In this document: positions 41,375 through 48,565 of the stretch, piece by piece
Position numbering within the stretch: the first letter of the stretch is position 1
Layout: the number at the start of each line of letters is the position of its first letter
Origin: UBA6054 sp963975575
GTDB taxonomy: Bacteria; Planctomycetota; Phycisphaerae; Phycisphaerales; UBA1924
Direction: 5' to 3'
NCBI GenBank assembly: GCA_963975575.1
Contig: CAXBHL010000001.1
Location: forward strand, 434,001 to 498,000
DNA: 64,000 bases
The notes under the pieces: generated by a model
Seen by the model: only the letters and a program-made list of their open reading frames with translations
Databases searched by the model: none
What the model was told of the DNA's origin: nothing
Made by a program: the position numbers and the translations under genes

Positions 41375-42124
41375 ATGATGCAACCCCCGAGCGTCTCGGT
41401 CGTGACGGTCGCGCTGAACGCCGCGGAGACGATCGGTGCCACGCTCGACAGCGTCCGCGCGCAGTCGTACCCGAAGATTCACCAGATTGTGATCGACGGG
41501 GGATCCACCGACGCGACGGCGGGCGTGGTCGCGTCGCGCGGGGCGGCGGGCACCGTGTGCGAATCCGGGCCGGACGGGGGGCTCTACGACGCGATGAACA
41601 AGGGCGTCGCGCTCGCGGGCGGCGATCTCGTGCTGTTCCTCAACGCGGACGATGTCCTGCTGCACCCGCGCGTGATCGAGCTGGCCGTGCGCGCCATCGG
41701 CCGGGCCGATCCGGACGCGGGCGTGTACTGCGGCGGCGTGGTGTGGATGCACCCGGACACGGGGGCGGCCCGCGTGTGGCACCACGGACGGGTCACGCCG
41801 TGCTCGCTCTACCGGAGCTCGGTGCCGCACCAGGGCGCGTTCTTCCGGCGCGGCGTGTTCGACCGCGCGGGCGGTTTCGACACGGGGTTCCGCATCGTCG
41901 CTGATTACGAATGGTGCCTGCGGGCCCTGCTCCGGCACGGCTGCGGCTTCGAGCCGATCGGGACCGTTGTCTCGGTGTTCACCGACGGCGGGGTCTCGAG
42001 CGATCCGGCGAACAAGGCCGAGCAGCAGCGGGAACGGGCGCGGGCGAGGGCCATGCACTTCGGGAGGGCGGCCTCGGCGCGGTGCCGTGCGGCGATCCGG
42101 CTCCGGAAGATCATCGGGCGATAG
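41375..42124 (+). CDS. GT2-family glycosyltransferase
   Basis: A 249-residue GT-A glycosyltransferase. The N-terminal nucleotide-sugar motif is VSVVTVALNAAETIGATLDSVRAQSYP, followed by QIVIDGGSTDAT, GLYDAMNKGVALAGGDLVLFLNADDVL (the acidic metal-binding site is in NADD), HQGAFFRR and GGFDTGFRIVADYEWCLR. This layout is that of WcaA-like enzymes that build surface polysaccharide. The start is ATG 41375 (a second ATG at 41378). It follows the FKBP gene by 41 bases and converges on another glycosyltransferase. Confidence 0.92.
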   Translation: MMQPPSVSVVTVALNAAETIGATLDSVRAQSYPKIHQIVIDGGSTDATAGVVASRGAAGTVCESGPDGGLYDAMNKGVALAGGDLVLFLNADDVLLHPRVIELAVRAIGRADPDAGVYCGGVVWMHPDTGAARVWHHGRVTPCSLYRSSVPHQGAFFRRGVFDRAGGFDTGFRIVADYEWCLRALLRHGCGFEPIGTVVSVFTDGGVSSDPANKAEQQRERARARAMHFGRAASARCRAAIRLRKIIGR

Positions 42125-42143
42125 CTGGCACTGAGCGGCCGAG

Positions 42144-43058
42144 TCAGCCCGCGAGCACCGTGGAAGAGGGGCGCGCGGGGGCGGACGCGGCGCCGGCGGG
42201 CTCGAGCAGGATGGCGTCGGGCTCGGGCTGGGGGACCGGATGGCGCAGGCCGCGCCGGCAGACGGTCGGGCAGGGCATGTCCACGCGCGGGGCCTGCTCG
42301 TTCTGGATCCAGGGGCCGGGCGAGCGGGCAGGGTGGTGCTGGTGCAGCACCGGGGTCTGGCGCAGGCGCAGGGCGACGAGGCCGCCGAGGGCGTAGATGC
42401 GACGGCCGAGGTCGTCGTCCTCCATGCCCCATCCGGTGTAGGTCTCGTCCATGCCGTTGACGGCGCGAAAGACCCAGGCACGCACGCCGAAGTTGCAGCC
42501 GAGCACCTGCGGCTTGTGGGGCTTTGTCAGCGAGAGCATCCGGAGCACGGCGCGGCGCCGGTGCGACCGCGCGGCCTTCTCGAGTTCTTGCCGCTGGGCG
42601 GGGATGGGCAGGTCGGTGATGGACCCGGCGACGATGCGGTCGTCGGTGAGCGAGGCGGTCTGGGTCTCGGTCAGTTCGATGCGCCAGCCGAGGCTGAGGT
42701 GGCACCGCGCCAGGGCGTCGGCGTGGACGCGGAGCGTCTCGGGGGGTGCGAGGCAGTCGCCGTCGAAGAAGAGCAGCCGGTCGTCGTCGCGGAGGCCGGT
42801 TTGTTGCTCGATCGCGCGGACCGCGTTGTTGCGGGCCTGAGCCGGGCGGGCCTTGCCGGTGTGCGGGCGGACGACGAGCAGCACGGGCCGCCCGATCCGC
42901 TCGACCGCCCTGCGGACCTCGGCCCGGATGGGCGGGGTGTCAGCGTCGCAGGAGACCACGATCAGGTCGGGCGGCAGCGTCTGGGCCGCCATCGACATCA
43001 CCGAGCGTGCGATCCGCTCGTGGGTGTGCGTGATAAAAATCGCGACCAGTCGGGGCAT
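42144..43058 (-). CDS. GT2-type glycosyltransferase with galactosyltransferase-like C-terminal motif
   Basis: A 304-residue glycosyltransferase. The N-terminal half is GT2-like (IFITHTHERIARSVMSMAAQT, LIVVSCDADTPP, FFDGDCLAPPE with the DxD-like site). The second half has NFGVRAWVFRAVNGMDETYTGWGMEDDDLGRRI, the GWGxEDDDL motif of galactosyltransferase-like C-terminal domains (chondroitin-synthase type). It is probably involved in surface glycan assembly. Last gene of a leftward set: VOC protein, lipoprotein, this gene, with 12- and 6-base gaps. Confidence 0.88.
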   Translation of the reverse strand: MPRLVAIFITHTHERIARSVMSMAAQTLPPDLIVVSCDADTPPIRAEVRRAVERIGRPVLLVVRPHTGKARPAQARNNAVRAIEQQTGLRDDDRLLFFDGDCLAPPETLRVHADALARCHLSLGWRIELTETQTASLTDDRIVAGSITDLPIPAQRQELEKAARSHRRRAVLRMLSLTKPHKPQVLGCNFGVRAWVFRAVNGMDETYTGWGMEDDDLGRRIYALGGLVALRLRQTPVLHQHHPARSPGPWIQNEQAPRVDMPCPTVCRRGLRHPVPQPEPDAILLEPAGAASAPARPSSTVLAG

Positions 43059-43064
43059 GGAATC

Positions 43065-43871
43065 TCAGCGCTCGGACACGTTGCGGACCATCGACTCGAA
43101 CTTGGCCTCGTTGTTGCGGACGGTGTCCTCCGGCCCCCAGAGCACGATCAGCGCCCGGGCGTCGCCCAGATCGACGATCGCGGCGCGCACGGCGGCGAAG
43201 GGCGTCTCGCCGGTCCCGCCCTTGGCGGTCGGGTCCAGCAGTGTGCCCTCCATCGCCAGCGTCTTGACGGAGCGGCCGAGGGTCTCGAACGAGTCGGTCC
43301 GGGGCGAGACGCGCCCGCCGGTGAGGCTGACGATCATCGATCCGACGCGCCGCTCCAGCTCGGCGACCGTTGCGCTCTCGCGGGTAAACGCGACCGACGC
43401 GGCGCCCAGCGGGCTGGGCACGAGCATCTGGCCGAAGCGTCCGTCGGCGGGGACGGCCATCCGCCAGTCGGCGGGCATGTCCCAGCGCAGGCCGCCGGTG
43501 CCGGCCCATTCCTCCTCGGAGGTCACGTCGGCGAGCCCGTCGTCGGCCTCGGTGCCGTCCTGGAGCCGGTTGGTCAGGGTCTTCACGCGGTCGCGGGTGC
43601 GCCCGTAGTTGGACTGCGACTCACGCTCGCGGACCCACTCGCGTTCTTCCTCGGTCGGCTCGGAGGCGGGGGCCGACTGGTCGATCACGGTGGGCGCGGC
43701 CTCGGGCGCCGGCTCGGGCTCGGTCTGCGCCGGGGCGAGGCTGTCGAGCGAATCGGTCGAGTAGTTCGGTTGGACCGCCGGGGCCGCGTCGTCGGCCGAG
43801 TCCGAGCACGCGGTCAGCGCGGTCAGCGTCAGCAGGCACGCGGGGGCAACGATGAATCGGGTGGGGGCCAT
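43065..43871 (-). CDS. Hypothetical lipoprotein
   Basis: A 268-residue lipoprotein: signal MAPTRFIVAPACLLTLTALTAC with lipobox LTAC, then an acidic Pro/Ala/Glu-rich linker (about residues 25-80). The folded part contains GLRWDMPADWRMAVPADGRFGQMLVP, FTRESATVAELERRVGSMIVSL and AAIVDLGDARALIVLWGPEDTVRNNEAKFESMV. The pattern of PADWR...P and the ending FESMV resembles small proteins that measure or limit damage at the envelope, but I cannot name a family. ATG 43871 is chosen over GTG 43877. It sits 12 bases after the VOC gene and 6 before the glycosyltransferase. Confidence 0.75.
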   Translation of the reverse strand: MAPTRFIVAPACLLTLTALTACSDSADDAAPAVQPNYSTDSLDSLAPAQTEPEPAPEAAPTVIDQSAPASEPTEEEREWVRERESQSNYGRTRDRVKTLTNRLQDGTEADDGLADVTSEEEWAGTGGLRWDMPADWRMAVPADGRFGQMLVPSPLGAASVAFTRESATVAELERRVGSMIVSLTGGRVSPRTDSFETLGRSVKTLAMEGTLLDPTAKGGTGETPFAAVRAAIVDLGDARALIVLWGPEDTVRNNEAKFESMVRNVSER

Positions 43872-43883
43872 GCCCACAGTGTA

Positions 43884-44324
43884 TCACGCGGGGCCGGGGT
43901 TCCCGCCCGGGGGCCAGATGTCCGCGTCGATCAGTTCCACGGAGTTTCCCGCGGGATCACGCACATACAGCGACCGGCCCCGCCCGCCCGACCAGTCCAC
44001 GGTCCGCTCGATCGGCACGCCGTGATCGGTCAGCCGACGGCCCCAGGCGTCCAGATCCGCCGGGCGGATCCGCAGGGCGATATGGCCGCACCCGTTCCGG
44101 TGGCCGTGGGACGGCACGGACCGCCCCGGGGCGTCGCTGCGGCGGGGATCGAAGATGAGAACCACTTGGCCGGAGCCGATCCGCAGCACCAGCGAGAGCT
44201 CGTCCATCTCGTCGACCGCTTCCAGGCCGAGCACGCCGGCGTAGAACCCGCGGGCGGCGGCGAGGTCCTCGGCGTACAGCACCGTCTCAAGAACGGCGTG
44301 CGGCGGTGGCGGCGGCGTGGCCAT
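43884..44324 (-). CDS. VOC (glyoxalase/dioxygenase)-fold protein
   Basis: A 146-residue single VOC domain. It begins HAVLETVLYAEDLAAARGFYAGVLGL, carries GCGHIALRIRPADLDAWGRRLTDHGVPIER and ends in RGRSLYVRDPAGNSVELID. Metal-binding residues expected at the first His/Glu (HAVLETVLY, HIALRI and ELID) are present. Such proteins serve as lyases, resistance proteins or dioxygenases; the substrate is unknown. First gene of a three-gene leftward set, 78 bases from the divergent nitroreductase start. Confidence 0.88.
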   Translation of the reverse strand: MATPPPPPHAVLETVLYAEDLAAARGFYAGVLGLEAVDEMDELSLVLRIGSGQVVLIFDPRRSDAPGRSVPSHGHRNGCGHIALRIRPADLDAWGRRLTDHGVPIERTVDWSGGRGRSLYVRDPAGNSVELIDADIWPPGGNPGPA

Positions 44325-44402
44325 GGCCAAGGGTACCGGGCGGCGGGGCGACACGCCGGGCGGGCGCGGGCGGAGTCGCCGGGCGTGGGGGTATCCTCGT
44401 TC

Positions 44403-45134
44403 ATGAACGAGACGATCCGACAGATGCGGGCCCACCGGTCGATCCGACGCTTCCGCGACGAGCCGGTCCCGGACGGGGCGGTGACCGAGGCCGTGCGGGC
44501 GGGGCAGGCGGCCTCGACCAGCTCGGCGGTGCAGGCCTACACGCTGATCCGGGTGCGGGACGCGGCCAAGCGGGCGGCCATCGCCGAACTCGCCGGGCCG
44601 CAGGAAAAGGTGGCCCGGTGCGGCGCATTCTTTGTGATCTGCGCGGACACCCGGCGGCACCGGCTGCTGTGCGCTCGGGCGGGGCGTGGGTACGCGAACA
44701 CCTTCGAGAACTACCTGGTGTCCGTCATCGACGCGTCGCTGTTCGCCCAGAACATGACCCTGGCGTTCGAATCGATGGGCTACGGGGCCTGCTATATCGG
44801 CGGCGTCCGCAACGACCTGGGCCGGGTGCGCGACCTGCTCGGCACGCCGGAGGGGGTGTTCCCGCTCTACGGGCTCTGCGTGGGGGTGGCGGCGGAATCG
44901 CCCGGGGCCCGCCCGCGACTGGACGCGGGCGCGGTGCTGTTCGACGACGCGTACCCCAATGACGACGAGCTGCTCGCGGGTGTGCGCGACTACGACGCCG
45001 TCTACCGGGCGTACCTGGGAGCACGGGGTGCGTCGCCGAGAGGCTGGTCGGAGGCCATGGCGGAGAAACACGACAAAGAAACCCGCGCGGACGCGGGTTC
45101 TTTCTACGCATCGCAGGGCGCGATGCTCGGCTGA
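44403..45134 (+). CDS. NADPH-dependent nitroreductase / flavin reductase (NfsA/FRP type)
   Basis: A 243-residue FMN-dependent oxidoreductase. The N-terminus is MNETIRQMRAHRSIRRFRDEPV, followed by QAASTSSAVQAYTLIRV (FMN phosphate region), FFVICADTRRH, ESMGYGACYIGGVRND and PLYGLCVGVAAESPGARPRL. The last 30 residues (GWSEAMAEKHDKETRADAGSFY) match the NfsA/FRP C-terminal arm. It reduces nitroaromatics, quinones or flavins with NADPH. An intrinsic-terminator-like hairpin lies inside the coding end (45075-45103). Confidence 0.9.
   Translation: MNETIRQMRAHRSIRRFRDEPVPDGAVTEAVRAGQAASTSSAVQAYTLIRVRDAAKRAAIAELAGPQEKVARCGAFFVICADTRRHRLLCARAGRGYANTFENYLVSVIDASLFAQNMTLAFESMGYGACYIGGVRNDLGRVRDLLGTPEGVFPLYGLCVGVAAESPGARPRLDAGAVLFDDAYPNDDELLAGVRDYDAVYRAYLGARGASPRGWSEAMAEKHDKETRADAGSFYASQGAMLG
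45075..45103. terminator. Terminator-like hairpin inside the nitroreductase 3' end
   Basis: A stem of about 11 bp with one bulged A (45075-45087 with 45092-45103), a 4-base loop and flanking AAAGAA/TTCTTTCT. It lies 31 bases before the stop codon, between convergent genes, so it can act mainly on the leftward LuxR-type transcript or end most rightward messages within the coding end. Confidence 0.5.
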
Positions 45135-45162
45135 TCGCCCCCGGGGAGGCGGGGGCGATCGG

Positions 45163-45840
45163 TCAGGTGGCGTTGCGTTTGCGGCTGACGAACTGCGACC
45201 ACTCCTCGGGGCTGAACTGCACCAGGCCGCGCTCGACGGCCAGGCGGACCAGTTCGGCCCGGTTCTTGAAGTTCATCTTGCGGTGCAGGCTCTCGAGGTG
45301 GCGCTCGACGGTCTTGGGCGAGCGGTGCATCAGCTCGCCAATGTCGGCGACGGTCATGCCCGAGGCGAGGTAATAGAAGACTTCCATCTCGCGGGGGGTG
45401 AGCACGTCGAGGTCGCCCAACTCAGCGACGCGGGCGAGCAGGTCGGCGCCGGCGTGGTCGTTGGGGCCCTCCCGGCGGACGGAGATCTGGCGCATCATGA
45501 TGAACACGCCGTTGGTCCCGAACGCCTTGGGGTCGAGCGGCCAGACGCGGGTGACCCATCGGGCCCCGCGTGCGAGCTGGGCGTAGGTCACGACGCGGCT
45601 GTCCTCCATGGCGGGGCGCATCAAGGACTCGCGTTCGCGGGCCATCTCGGCGTTGCAGATCGCCTCAAGCGTGGAGCCGAGGATCTCGTCGCGCGACTTG
45701 TCGTGCACTCGGCAGAACTCGTCGTTGCACCACAGGGCACGAAGGGCGGTGTCCCGCGCGACGGCACAGCAGTTGGGGAAGCCGTCGAACGGCGAGAAGA
45801 CCTCGGGGGACATCGGCGTGCTCAGTTCGGTTCTGCTCAT
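45163..45840 (-). CDS. PAS-LuxR transcriptional regulator, copy 1
   Basis: A 225-residue regulator. Residues about 15-125 are PAS-like: NCCAVARDTALRALWCNDEFCRVHDKSRDEILGSTLEAI, then ARWVTRVWPLDPKAFGTNGVFIMMRQI. Residues about 150-215 form a LuxR helix-turn-helix: LTPREMEVFYYLASGMTVADIGELMHRSPKTVERHLESLHRKMNF with the final KNRAELVRLAVERG. GAGGAG precedes ATG 45840. There is no receiver domain, so the PAS part is the likely sensor. Paralogous to the two regulators upstream; the DNA-recognition helix differs most (SPKTVERHLES against SEKTIGRHVEN). Confidence 0.87.
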   Translation of the reverse strand: MSRTELSTPMSPEVFSPFDGFPNCCAVARDTALRALWCNDEFCRVHDKSRDEILGSTLEAICNAEMARERESLMRPAMEDSRVVTYAQLARGARWVTRVWPLDPKAFGTNGVFIMMRQISVRREGPNDHAGADLLARVAELGDLDVLTPREMEVFYYLASGMTVADIGELMHRSPKTVERHLESLHRKMNFKNRAELVRLAVERGLVQFSPEEWSQFVSRKRNAT

Positions 45841-45991
45841 CGGTATTGCTCCTCGCTCGACGCCGCGGGACAAGGGGAAGATTTGGGAGATCCCGCAACG
45901 GCTAGCACTTAAACCCTAGGCAATGGTACCGTGCCGTCCGGCGGAACACCCCAAACTAAGGACGTGCGCGTCCAAAATCGGGGAAATATCC

Positions 45992-46702
45992 CTAGTTCTT
46001 CCGGGGGGGTTTTCCAGATTCCGGGCCCCGCTTGCGGTCCACGAGGTCCAGCCACTGCTTGTCCGTGTAGGCGATCAGGCCGCGTTGCACGGCGTCGCGG
46101 ACCAGTTCGGCCCGGCTGGAGTAGCCCATCTTCTTGTGGATGTTCTCGACGTGGCGCCCGATGGTTTTTTCCGAGCGGTGAACGGCCCCGGCGATATCGC
46201 CCACGGTCATGCCCGCGGCGAGGTAGTAGAACACCTCGAGTTCGCGCGGAGAGAGGACTTCCAGATCGCCCAGATCCGGGCTGTAGATGAACCGGATCGG
46301 CACCGGGTCGTCCGAGTCGGGCTCCCCGACCGGTTCGGACAGCTTGGTGATGACCACGAAGTAGCCCGGAAGCCCGAACGCTTCGGGGTCGAGCGGCCAC
46401 ACCCGCGTCAGCCACCGGTGCCCGACCCAGAACTGCTGGTATGCGACCATGGTGCCGCCCTTGAGCGCGGGGCGCATGAAGGACATGCGTTCCTCTGCCT
46501 TCTTGGCGGGCATGATGTCGGCGATGGTCTGGCCCTGCAGTCGCCGGGGCGTGGTCTTGAGTTGGCGGGCGTATTCCTCGTTGCACCAGACGACGCGGAA
46601 GTGCTCGTCGCGGGCGACGGCGCAGCAGCCGGGGACACCGTCCAGGGGGCGGAAGGCCGCGGGGCTCATCGGCTCGAAGAGTTGCAGCTCGGGTTCCGGC
46701 AT
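45992..46702 (-). CDS. PAS-LuxR transcriptional regulator, copy 2
   Basis: A 236-residue paralogue with the same plan: PAS-like GCCAVARDEHFRVVWCNEEYARQLKTTPRRLQGQTIADIMP, HRWLTRVWPLDPEAFGLPGYFVVITKL, then LSPRELEVFYYLAAGMTVGDIAGAVHRSEKTIGRHVENIHKKMGYSSRAELV. It ends in a basic tail. GAGGGGA precedes ATG 46702. Two Cys in the PAS part (VPGCCAVARD) recur in copy 1 (NCCAVARD); copy 3 has a single one. Cys at this place could sense redox state or metal, which is inference. Confidence 0.87.
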   Translation of the reverse strand: MPEPELQLFEPMSPAAFRPLDGVPGCCAVARDEHFRVVWCNEEYARQLKTTPRRLQGQTIADIMPAKKAEERMSFMRPALKGGTMVAYQQFWVGHRWLTRVWPLDPEAFGLPGYFVVITKLSEPVGEPDSDDPVPIRFIYSPDLGDLEVLSPRELEVFYYLAAGMTVGDIAGAVHRSEKTIGRHVENIHKKMGYSSRAELVRDAVQRGLIAYTDKQWLDLVDRKRGPESGKPPRKN

Positions 46703-46803
46703 GGGGGCTCCCCTCGGACGGTGGGAGTTTGCCCGACGCCTGCGACGACGGACCGACACAACTGAGACTGGAATGCAGGATAACCCATTGCGCGTTGGAG
46801 ACT

Positions 46804-46830
46804 CCACCCCTCCTCCAGTTGGAGGGGTGG
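46804..46830. terminator. Hairpin between the HMA-MauE gene and PAS-LuxR copy 2
   Basis: A perfect 10-bp stem (46804-46813 with 46821-46830) with a 7-base loop in the 227-base gap. It may end the leftward HMA-MauE message. No T tract. Confidence 0.5.
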
Positions 46831-46929
46831 AAACGGCAAAAAGACCCGTGATAGGACGGATGCGGGGCGCTGAGACCGGCCGGATCAAGGGGGACGGCGT
46901 TCCGACAAGGAATGTGAGGATCCGCGCGA

Positions 46930-47697
46930 TCAGCCCTGGGCGGCGAGTGTCAGCATGAGCCCGGCCATGGCGGCCATGCCGAGGTCCTCGATCAGGGTCA
47001 CGGTGCCCAGGGGAAGGTCGATGACGGTGCCGAGGCAGGCGCACTTGATCTGGTCCTTGCGGAGCAGGCTGCGGATGACGCCCGCCGCGCCGACGCACAT
47101 GACGACCAGCGTGACGGCGTGGGTGGGGATCGGCCAGAAGCGGGTCAGGTAGGCGATGCCCAGGGCCAGTTCGACGAACGGGTAGACATAGGCCCAGGGT
47201 TTCCACGCGGCGGCGATGAGGTCGTAACGGGCGAAGCCGGACGCGAAGCCCTTGAGATCGAGGAACTTGAAGAAGGAGAACGCCAGGAAGAACCCGCCCA
47301 TGAAGTTGGACATGACGGCTTCGAGCGTGGGGCGGGGCAGGGCGGCCAGAACAGAGGCACCAAGGAGGTAGGCGACGAGGATGCCCAGGGCGCGGTATCC
47401 CTTCGCCGAGCCCGAAGCCGAGTCCGCTTCGTCCCGGGCGTCGGACGGGCGGTCGACCACGCCCTGCTCGCCGGGCGGTGCGGTGATGGCTTCGCCGAGG
47501 GTGTAGTCCCCCGCCGACGCGACGGCCTTGGCGAGGGTTTCCCGGTCGAGCGGGCCGTCGGTCTGGACGGTCATGGTGTTGCTGGGGGCGTGGGCGGTGA
47601 CGTTGGCGACGTTGTCAATGGCCAGGACTTGCTCGCGGATGCGGGTTTCGCAGGCGCCGCAGTGCATGCCCTCGACCTGGTAGGTGGTGGTGTGCAT
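46930..47697 (-). CDS. HMA domain fused to a MauE/DoxX-like membrane protein
   Basis: A 255-residue fusion. Residues 1-68 are a heavy-metal-associated domain: TTYQVEGMHCGACETRIREQVLAIDNVANVTAHA with the metal-binding CxxC (Cys14, Cys17 by the GMHCGAC motif). After a polar linker, residues about 100-255 form four membrane helices of MauE type: GYRALGILVAYLLGASVL, FMGGFFLAFSFFKFLDLKGFASGFARYDLIA, YPFVELALGIAYL and KCACLGTVIDLPLGTVTLIEDLGMA, with the conserved CxC. MauE-like proteins help reduce disulphides or handle thiols at the membrane. The gene is 56 bases after PAS-LuxR copy 3 and is probably in its transcript. Confidence 0.85.
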   Translation of the reverse strand: MHTTTYQVEGMHCGACETRIREQVLAIDNVANVTAHAPSNTMTVQTDGPLDRETLAKAVASAGDYTLGEAITAPPGEQGVVDRPSDARDEADSASGSAKGYRALGILVAYLLGASVLAALPRPTLEAVMSNFMGGFFLAFSFFKFLDLKGFASGFARYDLIAAAWKPWAYVYPFVELALGIAYLTRFWPIPTHAVTLVVMCVGAAGVIRSLLRKDQIKCACLGTVIDLPLGTVTLIEDLGMAAMAGLMLTLAAQG

Positions 47698-47753
47698 GTT
47701 CGTGGAACGCTCCGGTCGGGCCGCTTGTTCGCCGGCGGCGTGGGTTTCGTCGG

Positions 47754-48425
47754 TCAGTCCTGGGCGCGGCCGGGGTCGATGACGTGCTGCCATTGTTCGC
47801 TGGAGAAGGTGACCAGCCCGGCCTCGACCGCGTCGCGGACGAGCTGGGCGCGGTTGGTGTAGCCCATCTTCTTGTGGATGTTCTCGACGTGGCGTCCGAT
47901 GGTCTTCTCGGAGCGGAAGAGGGTGCGGGCGACGTCGCTGGCGGTCATCCCGGTGGCGAGGTAGTAGAAGACCTCGAGTTCGCGCTTGGAGAGCACGCCC
48001 AGCGGGCCAAGGTCGGAACTCCGGGTGAAGCCGATCTGCTGGTCGTTCACGGACGAGGGGTCGGTGATGCGGGTGATGAGCACGAAGTAGCCCGGGTGGC
48101 CGAAGTAGTCCGGGTCGAGCGGCCAGACCCGGGTGAGCCAGCGTTTGCCGACCCAGACCTGCTGGTGGGCGTGCATGCGGCCTTTGTACAGGACGGGACG
48201 CATCAGGTCCTGGCGTTCCTTTGCCTGCTCGGGGGTCATGGTGTCGAGCAGGGTGGTGCCGAGGAGTCTCTCGGGGGTGGAGCCCATGTTGGTGGCGAAT
48301 GCGCGATTGCACCAGACGAGCTTGAGATCTTCATCGCGTGCGACGGCGCAGATCTCCGGGTCGTCGACGATGGGCGCGATCGACGCGGGCGACATGTACT
48401 CGAACATCGTGGTGGCACGCCGCAT
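47754..48425 (-). CDS. PAS-LuxR transcriptional regulator, copy 3
   Basis: A 223-residue paralogue: PAS-like ICAVARDEDLKLVWCNRAFATNMGSTPERLLGTTLLDTM and KRWLTRVWPLDPDYFGHPGYFVLITRI; HTH LSKRELEVFYYLATGMTASDVARTLFRSEKTIGRHVENIHKKMGYTNRAQLV. GGAGGT precedes ATG 48425. It stands first in the leftward cluster and probably is co-transcribed with the HMA-MauE gene behind it, which could be its target or its sensor partner. It is 140 bases from the lepA stop. Confidence 0.87.
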   Translation of the reverse strand: MRRATTMFEYMSPASIAPIVDDPEICAVARDEDLKLVWCNRAFATNMGSTPERLLGTTLLDTMTPEQAKERQDLMRPVLYKGRMHAHQQVWVGKRWLTRVWPLDPDYFGHPGYFVLITRITDPSSVNDQQIGFTRSSDLGPLGVLSKRELEVFYYLATGMTASDVARTLFRSEKTIGRHVENIHKKMGYTNRAQLVRDAVEAGLVTFSSEQWQHVIDPGRAQD

Positions 48426-48565
48426 GGGGAACCTCCGTGGGTCCGGAGGTTAGTCTATGGCTGCGGAGATGTGCCCATCGAGGGGGGTGGCCGCGTTGTT
48501 CGCGAGCATGAAGGAGCTTTCATGCGGGGTGCCGCACGCACCGCCCGTGCGTGGCGCTGGGGCGG

